Program-made: the position numbers and the translations under genes
Shown here: positions 25,618 to 32,560 of the stretch, piece after piece
Position numbering within the stretch: the first letter of the stretch is position 1
How the letters are laid out: every line of letters starts with the position of its first letter
Assembly (NCBI GenBank): GCA_947465255.1
Contig: CANIAA010000002.1
Location: 1 to 41,499, forward strand
DNA: 41,499 nt
Direction of reading: 5' to 3'
From: Flavobacteriales bacterium
GTDB lineage: Bacteria > Bacteroidota > Bacteroidia > Flavobacteriales_D > Sanyastnellaceae
Notes under the pieces: generated by a model
Database searches by the model: none
What the model saw: only the letters and a program-made list of their open reading frames with translations
What the model was told of the DNA's origin: nothing

Positions 25618-25779
25618 TCAAGATGCGCGCTTTCGATCTCCCTTTTTGCTAATCGTTCTGTTAAAACCTTTCTCGCGATTCTTGCGGCTGTCCATATCAT
25701 CCCTTATTTCAGGTTTCGGTTTGTGCGATTGGCGTTGCTGCTTGCTTTGCAGACTTCCATTTCCCTTACTGGTTTTCAT
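25618..25779 (-). CDS. Small basic hydrophilic protein, 53 residues
   Basis: From the ATG at 25779 the frame encodes a 53-residue Lys/Arg/Gln/Ser-rich protein: MKTSKGNGSLQSKQQRQ at the start, then KPKPEIRDDMDSRKNREKGF. The core RDDMDSRKN resembles short unannotated proteins I recall from other Bacteroidota, with patterns like RDNLDSRKNEEQ. No membrane segment or known fold is apparent, and it is probably disordered. A longer frame to 25839 exists but adds an unrelated hydrophobic stretch. It lies in the 390-base space between paaZ and the gene at 25916, and is otherwise unsupported. Confidence 0.5.
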   Translation of the reverse strand: MKTSKGNGSLQSKQQRQSHKPKPEIRDDMDSRKNREKGFNRTISKKGDRKRAS

Positions 25780-25886
25780 GTTATATAATTTGATATGAAA
25801 GTGCGCCAACGGAAATTCAAACACCATGACCCGCGTCAAAGCAAAATATGATGAGACACAGATTCAATTCGCGCGGTTGTTTCGTT

Positions 25887-25894
25887 TATATTTG
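25887..25894 (+). promoter_or_regulatory. -7 box (TATATTTG) before the small secreted protein
   Basis: TATATTTG is an exact TAnnTTTG match 21 bases before the ATG at 25916. The sequence 19-21 bases upstream is TTC-rich but not TTTG. The rest of the gap between 25780 and 25886 holds nothing else I can identify. Confidence 0.45.
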
Positions 25895-25915
25895 TTTACC
25901 AATCCATTGAAAATC

Positions 25916-26443
25916 ATGAAGACGGCTTTTCTGTTCTCCTTTGTTATTTGGTCTTATGCTAGCTGCTTTGCGCAGAACGACAGAGAACTCATATACGAGC
26001 AATTCAACAAAATTTCCGGAAACTGGGAAGGTTTTATGGAATACACGGATGAAAGCGATAACGTCACCATTTATAGCTTACCGGCAAAATGTCAATCTTC
26101 GTTTAACGGAACAAAGTGGGTATATACCGTTCAATACGACCACGGCAGAGGTGACATGAGCGGAGGTAGAGGTGAGTGCACTGTTAATGATGAAGGGACT
26201 AAAATGAACTATGACGGAGTAATTTGGGATGTTATCGGAATAGATGAGCACGGTGATACGACTGACATCATTCTTGAAACGAAAGGAAAAGAGAAGCGCC
26301 GCCCGTCTGATTTAAAGCGTATCATTTCCATTACTTCCATTGGCTTCACTATTACGGAGCAAGTTCGTGCGGAAGAGTTTGGACCGAACTACATTGTGCG
26401 TAACCGCCACATATTCCGCAGACCTGCGCGCTCCAAGGATTGA
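25916..26443 (+). CDS. Small secreted protein of unknown function
   Basis: The ATG at 25916 gives a 175-residue protein with signal peptide MKTAFLFSFVIWSYASCFA; the longer in-frame extension carries no conserved feature and crosses the -7 box. The mature part opens LIYEQFNKISGNWEGFMEYTDESDN, suggesting a lipocalin- or DUF-type beta barrel fold in which a compound or stress product is bound (the GxW pattern is typical of that fold, but this is weak). The C-terminal half has short beta strands (FTITEQVRAEEFG) and ends in RRPARS. No family is recognised. It stands alone. Confidence 0.6.
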   Translation: MKTAFLFSFVIWSYASCFAQNDRELIYEQFNKISGNWEGFMEYTDESDNVTIYSLPAKCQSSFNGTKWVYTVQYDHGRGDMSGGRGECTVNDEGTKMNYDGVIWDVIGIDEHGDTTDIILETKGKEKRRPSDLKRIISITSIGFTITEQVRAEEFGPNYIVRNRHIFRRPARSKD

Positions 26444-26510
26444 TTGCTTCAACAGCTTTTGTCGAAATGTAGTGTTGAGTGGCGACATTTGCGCCCGGTA
26501 ATCAGACAGC

Positions 26511-28130
26511 ATGGCCCTTACCCTCAGGCAAAGCATAATCAACTACTTTCAGCTACATCCGCTGAGGGTCATTCTAATTCTAGCACTGTTCGTGCGTCTG
26601 ATCGCTGCATTTTGCGCACCGGGCTTCATGATGCACGATGATCATTTTCTGACCATCGAACCATCGGGCAGTTGGGCCGATGGCAAGAATTTCAATCATT
26701 GGCTTCCGGGTATTGGCAATACAAACGAACATCCTGAACCCATTAGCTTCTTCTATCTGAGTTTCCTTTTCGTATTTTTCCGACTTTTTCAATGGCTTGG
26801 TATTGAGCAACCGGAAACGCAGATGCTCCTCATAAGAATCATTCACGCATCGTACTCCGTCCTCACCGTTTTCTTTGCCTTCCGTATTACCGAACTATTG
26901 AGCAATCGCAAAAACGCCATTACGGTAGGTTTTCTATTAGCATTTATAGCGATTCTACCCAATTTCTCCGTACGAAATCTGGTTGAAATCGTTTGCATGC
27001 CTCCCCTATTGTGCGGTATGTGGGTGTTGCTGAAGAATGTCCCGTTGCGCGAGCGTTTCATTGGTAGAATAGCCATTGAGAGTGCCAATTCGACTGCCGA
27101 CACAATCACAAATTGGAAGCATCTTGTATTCGCTGCTTTCCTGATGGGGCTCGCAGTCGGGTTCAGATACCAGACGGGTTTATGGGTAGCACTGGTTGGG
27201 GTCGTACTCGCCTTGCAACATAGTTTCCGATCATTCCTTCTATTTGGACTAATTTCTTTTGCCGCGTTTTTTCTGACACAAATCGACGATGTCATCCTGT
27301 GGGGTGGCGAACCATTTCAGCACTTGCGAGGATACTTCGAATACAACAAGAAAAACGCGCTCAATTATCCCGGTTCGCCCTGGGCATACCTGAGCTTTAT
27401 AGGTGTATTCATCCTGCCGCCCGTGAGCCTTTTTCTATCAGTCGGATTCCTTGCCTCCTGGAGAAAGCAGGCCATCATCGTTCTGCCCACGCTTGGTTTC
27501 CTCATCTTTCACATTTTGTACCCAAACAAACAGGAACGATTCATTTTACCTGCTCTTCCTTTCTTTGTCATCGCGGGTGTTATTGGCTGGAACCGAATCG
27601 CAACGAAATGGCAAAACACCTCCTGGCATTCCATCAGTTGGAAAATCTTTTGGACACTTAACACTGTTGCAATGCTCACACTTTGCTTTACCTACTCCAA
27701 GAAAAGCCGTGTAGAAGCAATGAACTACCTCTATGAGGCCGGCGATTGCAGCAACTTCATTCTGGAGTTTACACATTCCAATCAGGGAGCCATGATGCCT
27801 CAGTTTTATAGCGATCATTGGACCACCTATTACTATTTCAAAAAGGGAGACCCTGTAGAGGGTATACTTCGAAACGCCGAGCACGAAGCTGAAATTACAG
27901 CGAACTCCATTATGCCTCGCTCATTGCCCAATTACATTTTGTTTTATGACGACGAAAAATTGGACGAACGGGTAGCGCGCATGAAACAGTACTATCCTAC
28001 TTTGAGCTATAAAACTACCATTGAATCGGGCTGGTTCGATGAATTACTTCATTCGCTCAACCCGAAAAACAGCCTGGAAAAAATCCATATTTATTCCATG
28101 GGAAAGCCTGTGGCTCCGCAATTCAATTAA
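26511..28130 (+). CDS. GT-C fold glycosyltransferase, GT22-like (mannosyltransferase type)
   Basis: This 539-residue protein has about nine to ten membrane helices. The first external loop has the acidic pair in MMHDDHF near residues 41-47, where GT-C enzymes bind a metal or lipid-linked donor. Later, FLIFHILYPNKQERFILPALP near residue 327 matches the H-(K/N)-x-E-R-F-(I/L) signature of the GT22 ALG9/PIG-B family. Such enzymes use a polyprenyl-phosphate sugar to extend a lipid-linked glycan on the outer face of the inner membrane. Acceptor and sugar are unknown. The C-terminal 90 residues are soluble. The final TAA shares TTAA with the convergent gene. Confidence 0.78.
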   Translation: MALTLRQSIINYFQLHPLRVILILALFVRLIAAFCAPGFMMHDDHFLTIEPSGSWADGKNFNHWLPGIGNTNEHPEPISFFYLSFLFVFFRLFQWLGIEQPETQMLLIRIIHASYSVLTVFFAFRITELLSNRKNAITVGFLLAFIAILPNFSVRNLVEIVCMPPLLCGMWVLLKNVPLRERFIGRIAIESANSTADTITNWKHLVFAAFLMGLAVGFRYQTGLWVALVGVVLALQHSFRSFLLFGLISFAAFFLTQIDDVILWGGEPFQHLRGYFEYNKKNALNYPGSPWAYLSFIGVFILPPVSLFLSVGFLASWRKQAIIVLPTLGFLIFHILYPNKQERFILPALPFFVIAGVIGWNRIATKWQNTSWHSISWKIFWTLNTVAMLTLCFTYSKKSRVEAMNYLYEAGDCSNFILEFTHSNQGAMMPQFYSDHWTTYYYFKKGDPVEGILRNAEHEAEITANSIMPRSLPNYILFYDDEKLDERVARMKQYYPTLSYKTTIESGWFDELLHSLNPKNSLEKIHIYSMGKPVAPQFN

Positions 28131-29506
28131 AGAACGGAAGACTGTATAAAGTCGATTCGCTTAAACCCCCAACGCGAAGAGCTAAAAGCATCGAGAATGG
28201 AGTTTGTGTTTTCACTATGAGGCAACGGCTTCAAATGAAACAACATCGCATCTGCTGTTGTAATCTCATCTTCCAGAAACGCATAACCTTGAAGCAAACC
28301 CTTCTCCACCCAAACATATCCATACTCGTCGGATGCTCTTCCCGGACCGGCAATTATGAAAGATGGATCACGTGATAAAACCACACTAATGGCATGTTCA
28401 AGCGCTTCATTATGAACTTCAGCATCTGGCGGTTGAGCTCCTGTATCGAACATGGATAGACCTAGCAGTCGCTGATCAATATCAAACTCTGCAGCAAGGG
28501 CATATAGCCAACGATTGGCTTCCGCCAACGAAGCAAAGGACTTCACCGCCCCTGACGTTTTCATAGATGCGCCGCACGCCAACCGCACATATCCCTTTTG
28601 ATCAACATACCGAATCACATGTGCCCTTCTCGTAAGTCTTTTCTGAGCGCTATTGTGCGGAGGCCAATGCTTTCGGATTTCTGCATCTTCCAACAAGAGA
28701 GCTATCAATTCATTTCCGGCCAACTCAAACCCAACATCACGCACGTCGCGCATGAATGACTGTGCGCGAGCGCTCTCAGCATGCGTGGTAAAATGCTGCT
28801 TAACACGCTTCTTGACATTGTTGGCTTTTCCGATGTATAGAGGTTTACCTTTCTCGTTATACAAATAGTAAACACCGGGAGCTTCAGGTAATCGATGAAA
28901 AGTCTCCTCCGGCAAATTGGGTGGAAGGAATACCACACCACTATGCTTAGCAACCATCTTCTTCAAATCCGATGCATCCAGCAAAGGCAACGAACGCTTG
29001 AGAATTTCCGTGGCAACTCGCGCGTCACTTAAAGCGCGATGGGCATTTTCATTAGTTAAACCAAGCCAACTGCAGATAGCGTTCAAACCATACGACTTCT
29101 GCCCGGGAAAGGCCCTCCGAGCCATGCGCATCGTACAAAGTCGAGGCGGATTCCAGTTTCTGCCAATGGCTGCAAACTCAGCCCGAATAAACGAATGATC
29201 GAAGTTCACATTGTGCGCTACGAAAATGGTTCCTTCAAATATTTCCTCGAGCCGATCAGCGATTTGATGAAAAGTCGGTGCGCCTTCGAGCATATCGTTA
29301 GTTATGCCTGTAAGACCTGTGATGTACAGAGGAATGCGGATACCCGGATCGAGCAATGTGCTAAACTCTTCGACAATGGTTTGACCATCATACACCACGA
29401 TTCCTATTTCAATAATACTATTTCCGGAAGCCTGACTTCCGGTTGTCTCTATGTCGGTTACCGCAAAACGCATCTTGGCGCAAATTCGGACATCCATTCC
29501 GAACAT
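28127..29506 (-). CDS. DEDDh exonuclease / GIY-YIG nuclease fusion
   Basis: This 459-residue protein joins a DnaQ-like 3'-5' exonuclease and a UvrC/Cho-like GIY-YIG nuclease. The exonuclease carries AVTDIETTG (D18, E20), AHNVNFDHSF (D103) and HRALSDA (H156, D161). The GIY-YIG domain carries PGVYYLYNEKGKPLYIGKA (211-226 region) and GNELIALLLE (E266). Residues about 285-459 form an extra domain with no motif I can name. Such fusions occur in several bacterial groups and probably take part in DNA repair or processing. I keep the ATG at 29506, preceded by AAAGGCGAA. ATGs at 29497 and 29473 are alternatives; the latter is directly before the first conserved strand. Confidence 0.85.
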   Translation of the reverse strand: MFGMDVRICAKMRFAVTDIETTGSQASGNSIIEIGIVVYDGQTIVEEFSTLLDPGIRIPLYITGLTGITNDMLEGAPTFHQIADRLEEIFEGTIFVAHNVNFDHSFIRAEFAAIGRNWNPPRLCTMRMARRAFPGQKSYGLNAICSWLGLTNENAHRALSDARVATEILKRSLPLLDASDLKKMVAKHSGVVFLPPNLPEETFHRLPEAPGVYYLYNEKGKPLYIGKANNVKKRVKQHFTTHAESARAQSFMRDVRDVGFELAGNELIALLLEDAEIRKHWPPHNSAQKRLTRRAHVIRYVDQKGYVRLACGASMKTSGAVKSFASLAEANRWLYALAAEFDIDQRLLGLSMFDTGAQPPDAEVHNEALEHAISVVLSRDPSFIIAGPGRASDEYGYVWVEKGLLQGYAFLEDEITTADAMLFHLKPLPHSENTNSILDAFSSSRWGFKRIDFIQSSVL

Positions 29507-29576
29507 TTCGCCTTTTTAGTAACTTTTCAAGCCTGTTCAATGCCACATTGACAGCAGCAGCCGCATGGCATCTCAA

Positions 29577-29608
29577 TTGACTAAAAGCGCACAACTTATT
29601 TATATTCG
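29577..29608 (+). promoter_or_regulatory. Promoter for the lemA operon (TTG, 21 bases, TATATTCG)
   Basis: TTG at 29577-29579 and TATATTCG at 29601-29608 (one mismatch to TAnnTTTG) are separated by 21 bases, within the Bacteroidota -33/-7 spacing. The -7 box lies 17 bases before the lemA ATG. The opposite strand of this 119-base gap must also hold the promoter of the exonuclease gene, which I could not place. Confidence 0.55.
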
Positions 29609-29625
29609 TATTTCAAAATTTAATC

Positions 29626-30273
29626 ATGAACAAAGTCACTATCGCAGCTCTCATCTTGGTTGGGAGTATTGTAATCGGATTCGTTTCCTTTTATTTCTAT
29701 GCCGCCGGCGTTCGCGACAACGCAGTAAAAAATCAGGAAACGGTCAATGAATCCTGGGGTAATGTGCAGAGCGCCTATCAACGCAGAGCAGATCTAATCG
29801 GAAATTTGGTTGAAACCGTTCGCGCAGCATCTGAAAACGAACGTGAAATTCTAATCGGAGTTACAGAAGCGCGCGGTGGCATTCGCCATTACACAGACAG
29901 CGTAGGCAATTTGGTTGCCGAGCAAAGTGCCAAAGTGAAAAACGCATCAACACCTGCGGAGCTTCAGCAAAGCGATATGGTTCTGATGAACACATACCGT
30001 GGGTTTCGTGGATTCATGACAGAGAATTACCCGACGATTCAATCTACGCAAAACTTTTCTAACCTACAGACACAATTGGAAGGAACAGAAAATCGCATCA
30101 ATACAGAACGTAATCGATACAATGAATCGGTAAAAACCTACAACGCCTACATTCGAGGCACTTTCAAGAAAATGGGTTTGAGCCTTGTTGGTTCAGAGGA
30201 AGACAATTTCAAGGTACGCGAAATGTTTGAGGCAAAAGAAGGAGCCGACGAAGCACCGAAGGTCAAGTTTTAA
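29626..30273 (+). CDS. lemA: LemA family protein
   Basis: This 215-residue protein has one N-terminal membrane helix (about residues 4-26, ending YFYAAGVRDN) followed by a long coiled-coil helical domain. Family landmarks include NQETVNESWGNVQSAYQRRADLIGNLVETV, and ENYPTIQSTQNFSNLQTQLEGTENRI split by the usual short loop; C-terminal YNAYIRGTFKK is also typical. LemA proteins form bundles anchored in the membrane. Their role is uncertain and they commonly lie next to TPM-domain genes, as here. It begins a four-gene run with 8, 5 and 63 bases between genes. Confidence 0.93.
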   Translation: MNKVTIAALILVGSIVIGFVSFYFYAAGVRDNAVKNQETVNESWGNVQSAYQRRADLIGNLVETVRAASENEREILIGVTEARGGIRHYTDSVGNLVAEQSAKVKNASTPAELQQSDMVLMNTYRGFRGFMTENYPTIQSTQNFSNLQTQLEGTENRINTERNRYNESVKTYNAYIRGTFKKMGLSLVGSEEDNFKVREMFEAKEGADEAPKVKF

Positions 30274-30281
30274 CCCTCCAC

Positions 30282-30713
30282 ATGAGCATTAACACACTCG
30301 AACTTCACCGCAAAGTGGAGGCGGCCATTGAAGAGGCAGAGCGCAATACCTCAGCAGAAGTGCGCGTGCACCTGGAAGAAAAATGCACGGAAGATCCGCT
30401 CGATCGGGCGAGTTTTATCTTCGAAAAATTGGAAATGCATAAAACAGCTGCGCGCAATGGTGTGTTGATTTATGTTGCCTTCGACGATCGTAAACTTGCC
30501 ATCATCGGTGATGTCGGTATTCATATTCATGTTGCTCAAGACACTTGGGAAACCATCAAGAACCACATGACACACGATTTCTCATTAGGCAACCATGCAG
30601 AAGGTTTGTGCAGGGCGGTAGCTTCAGTTGGCGAACAATTGAAACACTATTTCCCTTTCCATAAAGACGATCGCAACGAGCTTTCTAACAGCGTATCTAC
30701 ACATTCCTACTAA
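30282..30713 (+). CDS. Cytoplasmic TPM-domain protein
   Basis: This 143-residue protein consists almost entirely of a TPM domain (named after TLP18.3, Psb32 and MOLO-1). Signs are TSAEVRVHLEEKC near residues 22-34, an ARNGVLIYVAFDDRKLAIIGD strand-turn-strand around residues 56-75 and a final helix-rich region. There is no signal peptide, so it should stay in the cytoplasm, unlike its downstream neighbour. TPM domains bind or hydrolyse phosphate compounds in some plants and bacteria, but the role in LemA clusters is unknown. It lies 8 bases after lemA and 5 bases before the second TPM gene. Confidence 0.85.
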   Translation: MSINTLELHRKVEAAIEEAERNTSAEVRVHLEEKCTEDPLDRASFIFEKLEMHKTAARNGVLIYVAFDDRKLAIIGDVGIHIHVAQDTWETIKNHMTHDFSLGNHAEGLCRAVASVGEQLKHYFPFHKDDRNELSNSVSTHSY

Positions 30714-30718
30714 GTAAG

Positions 30719-31546
30719 ATGCGCTATTTTCAACTAATAATAGTAACCGCGCTTCTTTCGCTGAGTGCGCAACTCTTTGCTCAACTCGCGGGTCAGGAAT
30801 GTTTTCCCAAAAAGGAAAACAAACTGGTTTATGATGTAGCGGATGTACTTTCTTCGGAAGAGGAATCAATACTTGAAACCAGATTGGTTGCTTTTGCCGA
30901 CAGCACGAGCAATCAAATAACTGTTGTCATTGTTCCTGATTTGTGCGGAATGGATAAAGCGCAATTCGCTATCGAACTTGGCCAATCATGGGGCGTTGGG
31001 CAATCCAAAGAGGACAACGGAATTGTATTTCTTGTCAAACCTAAAACGATAGATTCAAAAGGTGAAATCTTCATCGCCGTAGGTCGGGGGCTAGAAGGTG
31101 CTATTCCCGACATTACTGCCAAGCAAATAACAGACAACGAATGTATCCCTTCCTTCAAAAATAACGCATACTTTGAAGGGATAACAGAGGGCTCCAAAGT
31201 GCTTATGGATCTAGCTCGCGGAGAATACAACTCCGACGAGTATGCAGCGAAACACACCGGTCGCAAAAAAAAAGGAGGGGCCGGCATCGCTATACTGGCG
31301 CTGCTCATCATAGCATTCGTCTTCATGGCTAAAGCATCTCAAGCAAGAAGATATGCCGCAACAAATCAAATCGGCTTTTGGGCAGCTTGGGCATTATTGA
31401 ATGCAGCATCCCGCTCCCACAGTGGTTACTATTCAAACTTCAGCAGCGGACGCGGCGGATTCGGTGGATTCAGCGGCGGGGGCGGCGGGTTTGGTGGGTT
31501 TGGCGGCGGCGGGTTTGGCGGCGGCGGAGCCGGAGGAAGTTGGTAA
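30719..31546 (+). CDS. Exported TPM-domain protein with Gly-rich tail (YgcG-like)
   Basis: This 275-residue protein has a signal peptide (MRYFQLIIVTALLSLSAQLFA) and then a TPM domain (about 37-165: VYDVADVLSSEEESIL, ITVVIVPDLCG, DNGIVFLVKP). A membrane helix at about 183-203 follows. Its C-terminal 35 residues are almost only Gly, Phe and Ser (GGFGGFSGGGGGFGG), as in YgcG-type proteins. The TPM domain should face the periplasm. It sits 5 bases after the cytoplasmic TPM gene, so the operon places one TPM domain on each side of the membrane. The start at 30719 follows the preceding stop closely. Confidence 0.9.
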   Translation: MRYFQLIIVTALLSLSAQLFAQLAGQECFPKKENKLVYDVADVLSSEEESILETRLVAFADSTSNQITVVIVPDLCGMDKAQFAIELGQSWGVGQSKEDNGIVFLVKPKTIDSKGEIFIAVGRGLEGAIPDITAKQITDNECIPSFKNNAYFEGITEGSKVLMDLARGEYNSDEYAAKHTGRKKKGGAGIAILALLIIAFVFMAKASQARRYAATNQIGFWAAWALLNAASRSHSGYYSNFSSGRGGFGGFSGGGGGFGGFGGGGFGGGGAGGSW

Positions 31547-31609
31547 GTGTATCTTGCTCAAGAAGTGTATCAAGCAACCAAATACAATAAACGTTAGAGA
31601 TAACAACAA

Positions 31610-32365
31610 ATGAGTTTCGGAAAATGGATAGGCGGTGCGTTGGGCTGGGCCATGGGAGGTCCTATCGGCGGCATCATTGGATTTGCTATCGGCGCAATGG
31701 CCGATGACAAATCATTTAAAGGAGTTCAATCAAATGCCGGCTCACAAGCCCGACCTAACTACGGGCAATATCGCCATCAAACGCAATCAGGTGATTTCGC
31801 TTCCGCGCTGCTGGTTTTGTCGGCCGCTGTCATGAAAGCCGATAATCGACTCTTAAAATCCGAGCTCGATTTCATTCGCGAGTTTTACTCTCGTCAATTC
31901 GGAAGCGCTGCAGCGGCTCAACATATTGGCGTGCTGAAAGAACTCCTGCAAAAGGACATCCCCCTTCGCGAAGTGTGCGAACAAATTCGCTATTACATGG
32001 AACATCCCATGCGCCTTCAACTCATGTACTACCTCTTTGGAATTGCAAAGGCCGATGGCAATGTCGACAAGTCAGAGATGCACATCATTGAGCAAATAGC
32101 GCAATATATCGGCTTGAATAGTAAGGATTACGAATCGCTTAAAGCCATGCACTATCAAGACACCGAAAGTGCTTTCAAAATTCTGGAAATTGATTCCTCT
32201 GCAACCGATGACGATGTGAAGAAAGCCTATCGCAAAATGGCTATGAAATATCACCCTGATAAAGTTCGTGGACTGGGAGAACAGCACGAAAAATCAGCGA
32301 ATGAAAAATTCATCAAAGTTCAAGAAGCATACGAACAAATTAAAAAGGAACGCAACATGAAGTGA
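31610..32365 (+). CDS. djlA: DjlA-like membrane-anchored DnaJ co-chaperone with TerB domain
   Basis: This 251-residue protein has the DjlA layout: a short glycine-zipper N-terminal membrane segment (GKWIGGALGWAMGGPIGG, residues 4-21), a TerB-like helical domain (about 60-170, VMKADNRLLKSELDFIREFY and GIAKADGNVDKSEM), and a C-terminal J domain (about 185-250) with the HPD motif in KYHPDKV. J proteins stimulate DnaK ATPase; DjlA recruits DnaK to the inner membrane. It closes the LemA/TPM run, 63 bases after the second TPM gene. No other DnaK-related gene is in view. Confidence 0.88.
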   Translation: MSFGKWIGGALGWAMGGPIGGIIGFAIGAMADDKSFKGVQSNAGSQARPNYGQYRHQTQSGDFASALLVLSAAVMKADNRLLKSELDFIREFYSRQFGSAAAAQHIGVLKELLQKDIPLREVCEQIRYYMEHPMRLQLMYYLFGIAKADGNVDKSEMHIIEQIAQYIGLNSKDYESLKAMHYQDTESAFKILEIDSSATDDDVKKAYRKMAMKYHPDKVRGLGEQHEKSANEKFIKVQEAYEQIKKERNMK

Positions 32366-32430
32366 GTAACTTGTTGAAAACACATTTCAGCAATCAGTCA
32401 CTTCGTTTCTAGGTTTTTTATTTTTGTATC

Positions 32431-32506
32431 GTAAGTGAACTACTTACAAATAGTTTTTAGTTTTTCAGTTTAAGCCTAAAAGCCCTGCTAGCGAGTGGGG
32501 CTTTTT
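32431..32506 (+). ncRNA. Candidate short structured RNA ending in an intrinsic terminator
   Basis: An exact -7 box (TATTTTTG at 32419-32426) is followed 4 bases later by hairpin GTAAGT-GAACT-ACTTAC (32431-32447), an A/T-rich linker and a strong terminator hairpin. The predicted transcript is about 76 bases and has no ATG. No TTTG -33 element is present, and the terminator could simply serve the djlA operon. I cannot name a family from sequence. Confidence 0.35.
32478..32506 (+). terminator. Rho-independent terminator
   Basis: AAAAGCCC (32478-32485) pairs with GGGCTTTT (32498-32505) around a 12-base loop, with T's at 32502-32506. It ends the djlA-side transcript or the candidate short RNA, just before the promoter of the gene at 32561. 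It is the only clear intrinsic terminator I found in the window. Confidence 0.8.
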
Positions 32507-32512
32507 GGTTTC

Positions 32513-32543
32513 TTGGAAGTGCTGATCAAAAAATGTACATTCG
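32513..32543 (+). promoter_or_regulatory. Promoter (TTG, 20 bases, TACATTCG) for the T9SS type B protein
   Basis: TTG at 32513-32515 and TACATTCG at 32536-32543 (one mismatch to TAnnTTTG) have 20 bases between them. The box lies 17 bases before the ATG at 32561 and directly after the terminator. Confidence 0.6.
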
Positions 32544-32560
32544 TATCAAACCTTAGTGCT

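Noticed and set aside
31440-31543. GC-rich tandem DNA repeat
   Set aside because: It encodes the Gly/Phe-rich tail of the exported TPM protein, which explains it.
31378-31613. Arg- or Ala-rich small ORFs at the end of the TPM gene
   Set aside because: These are frame shadows of the glycine-rich codons.
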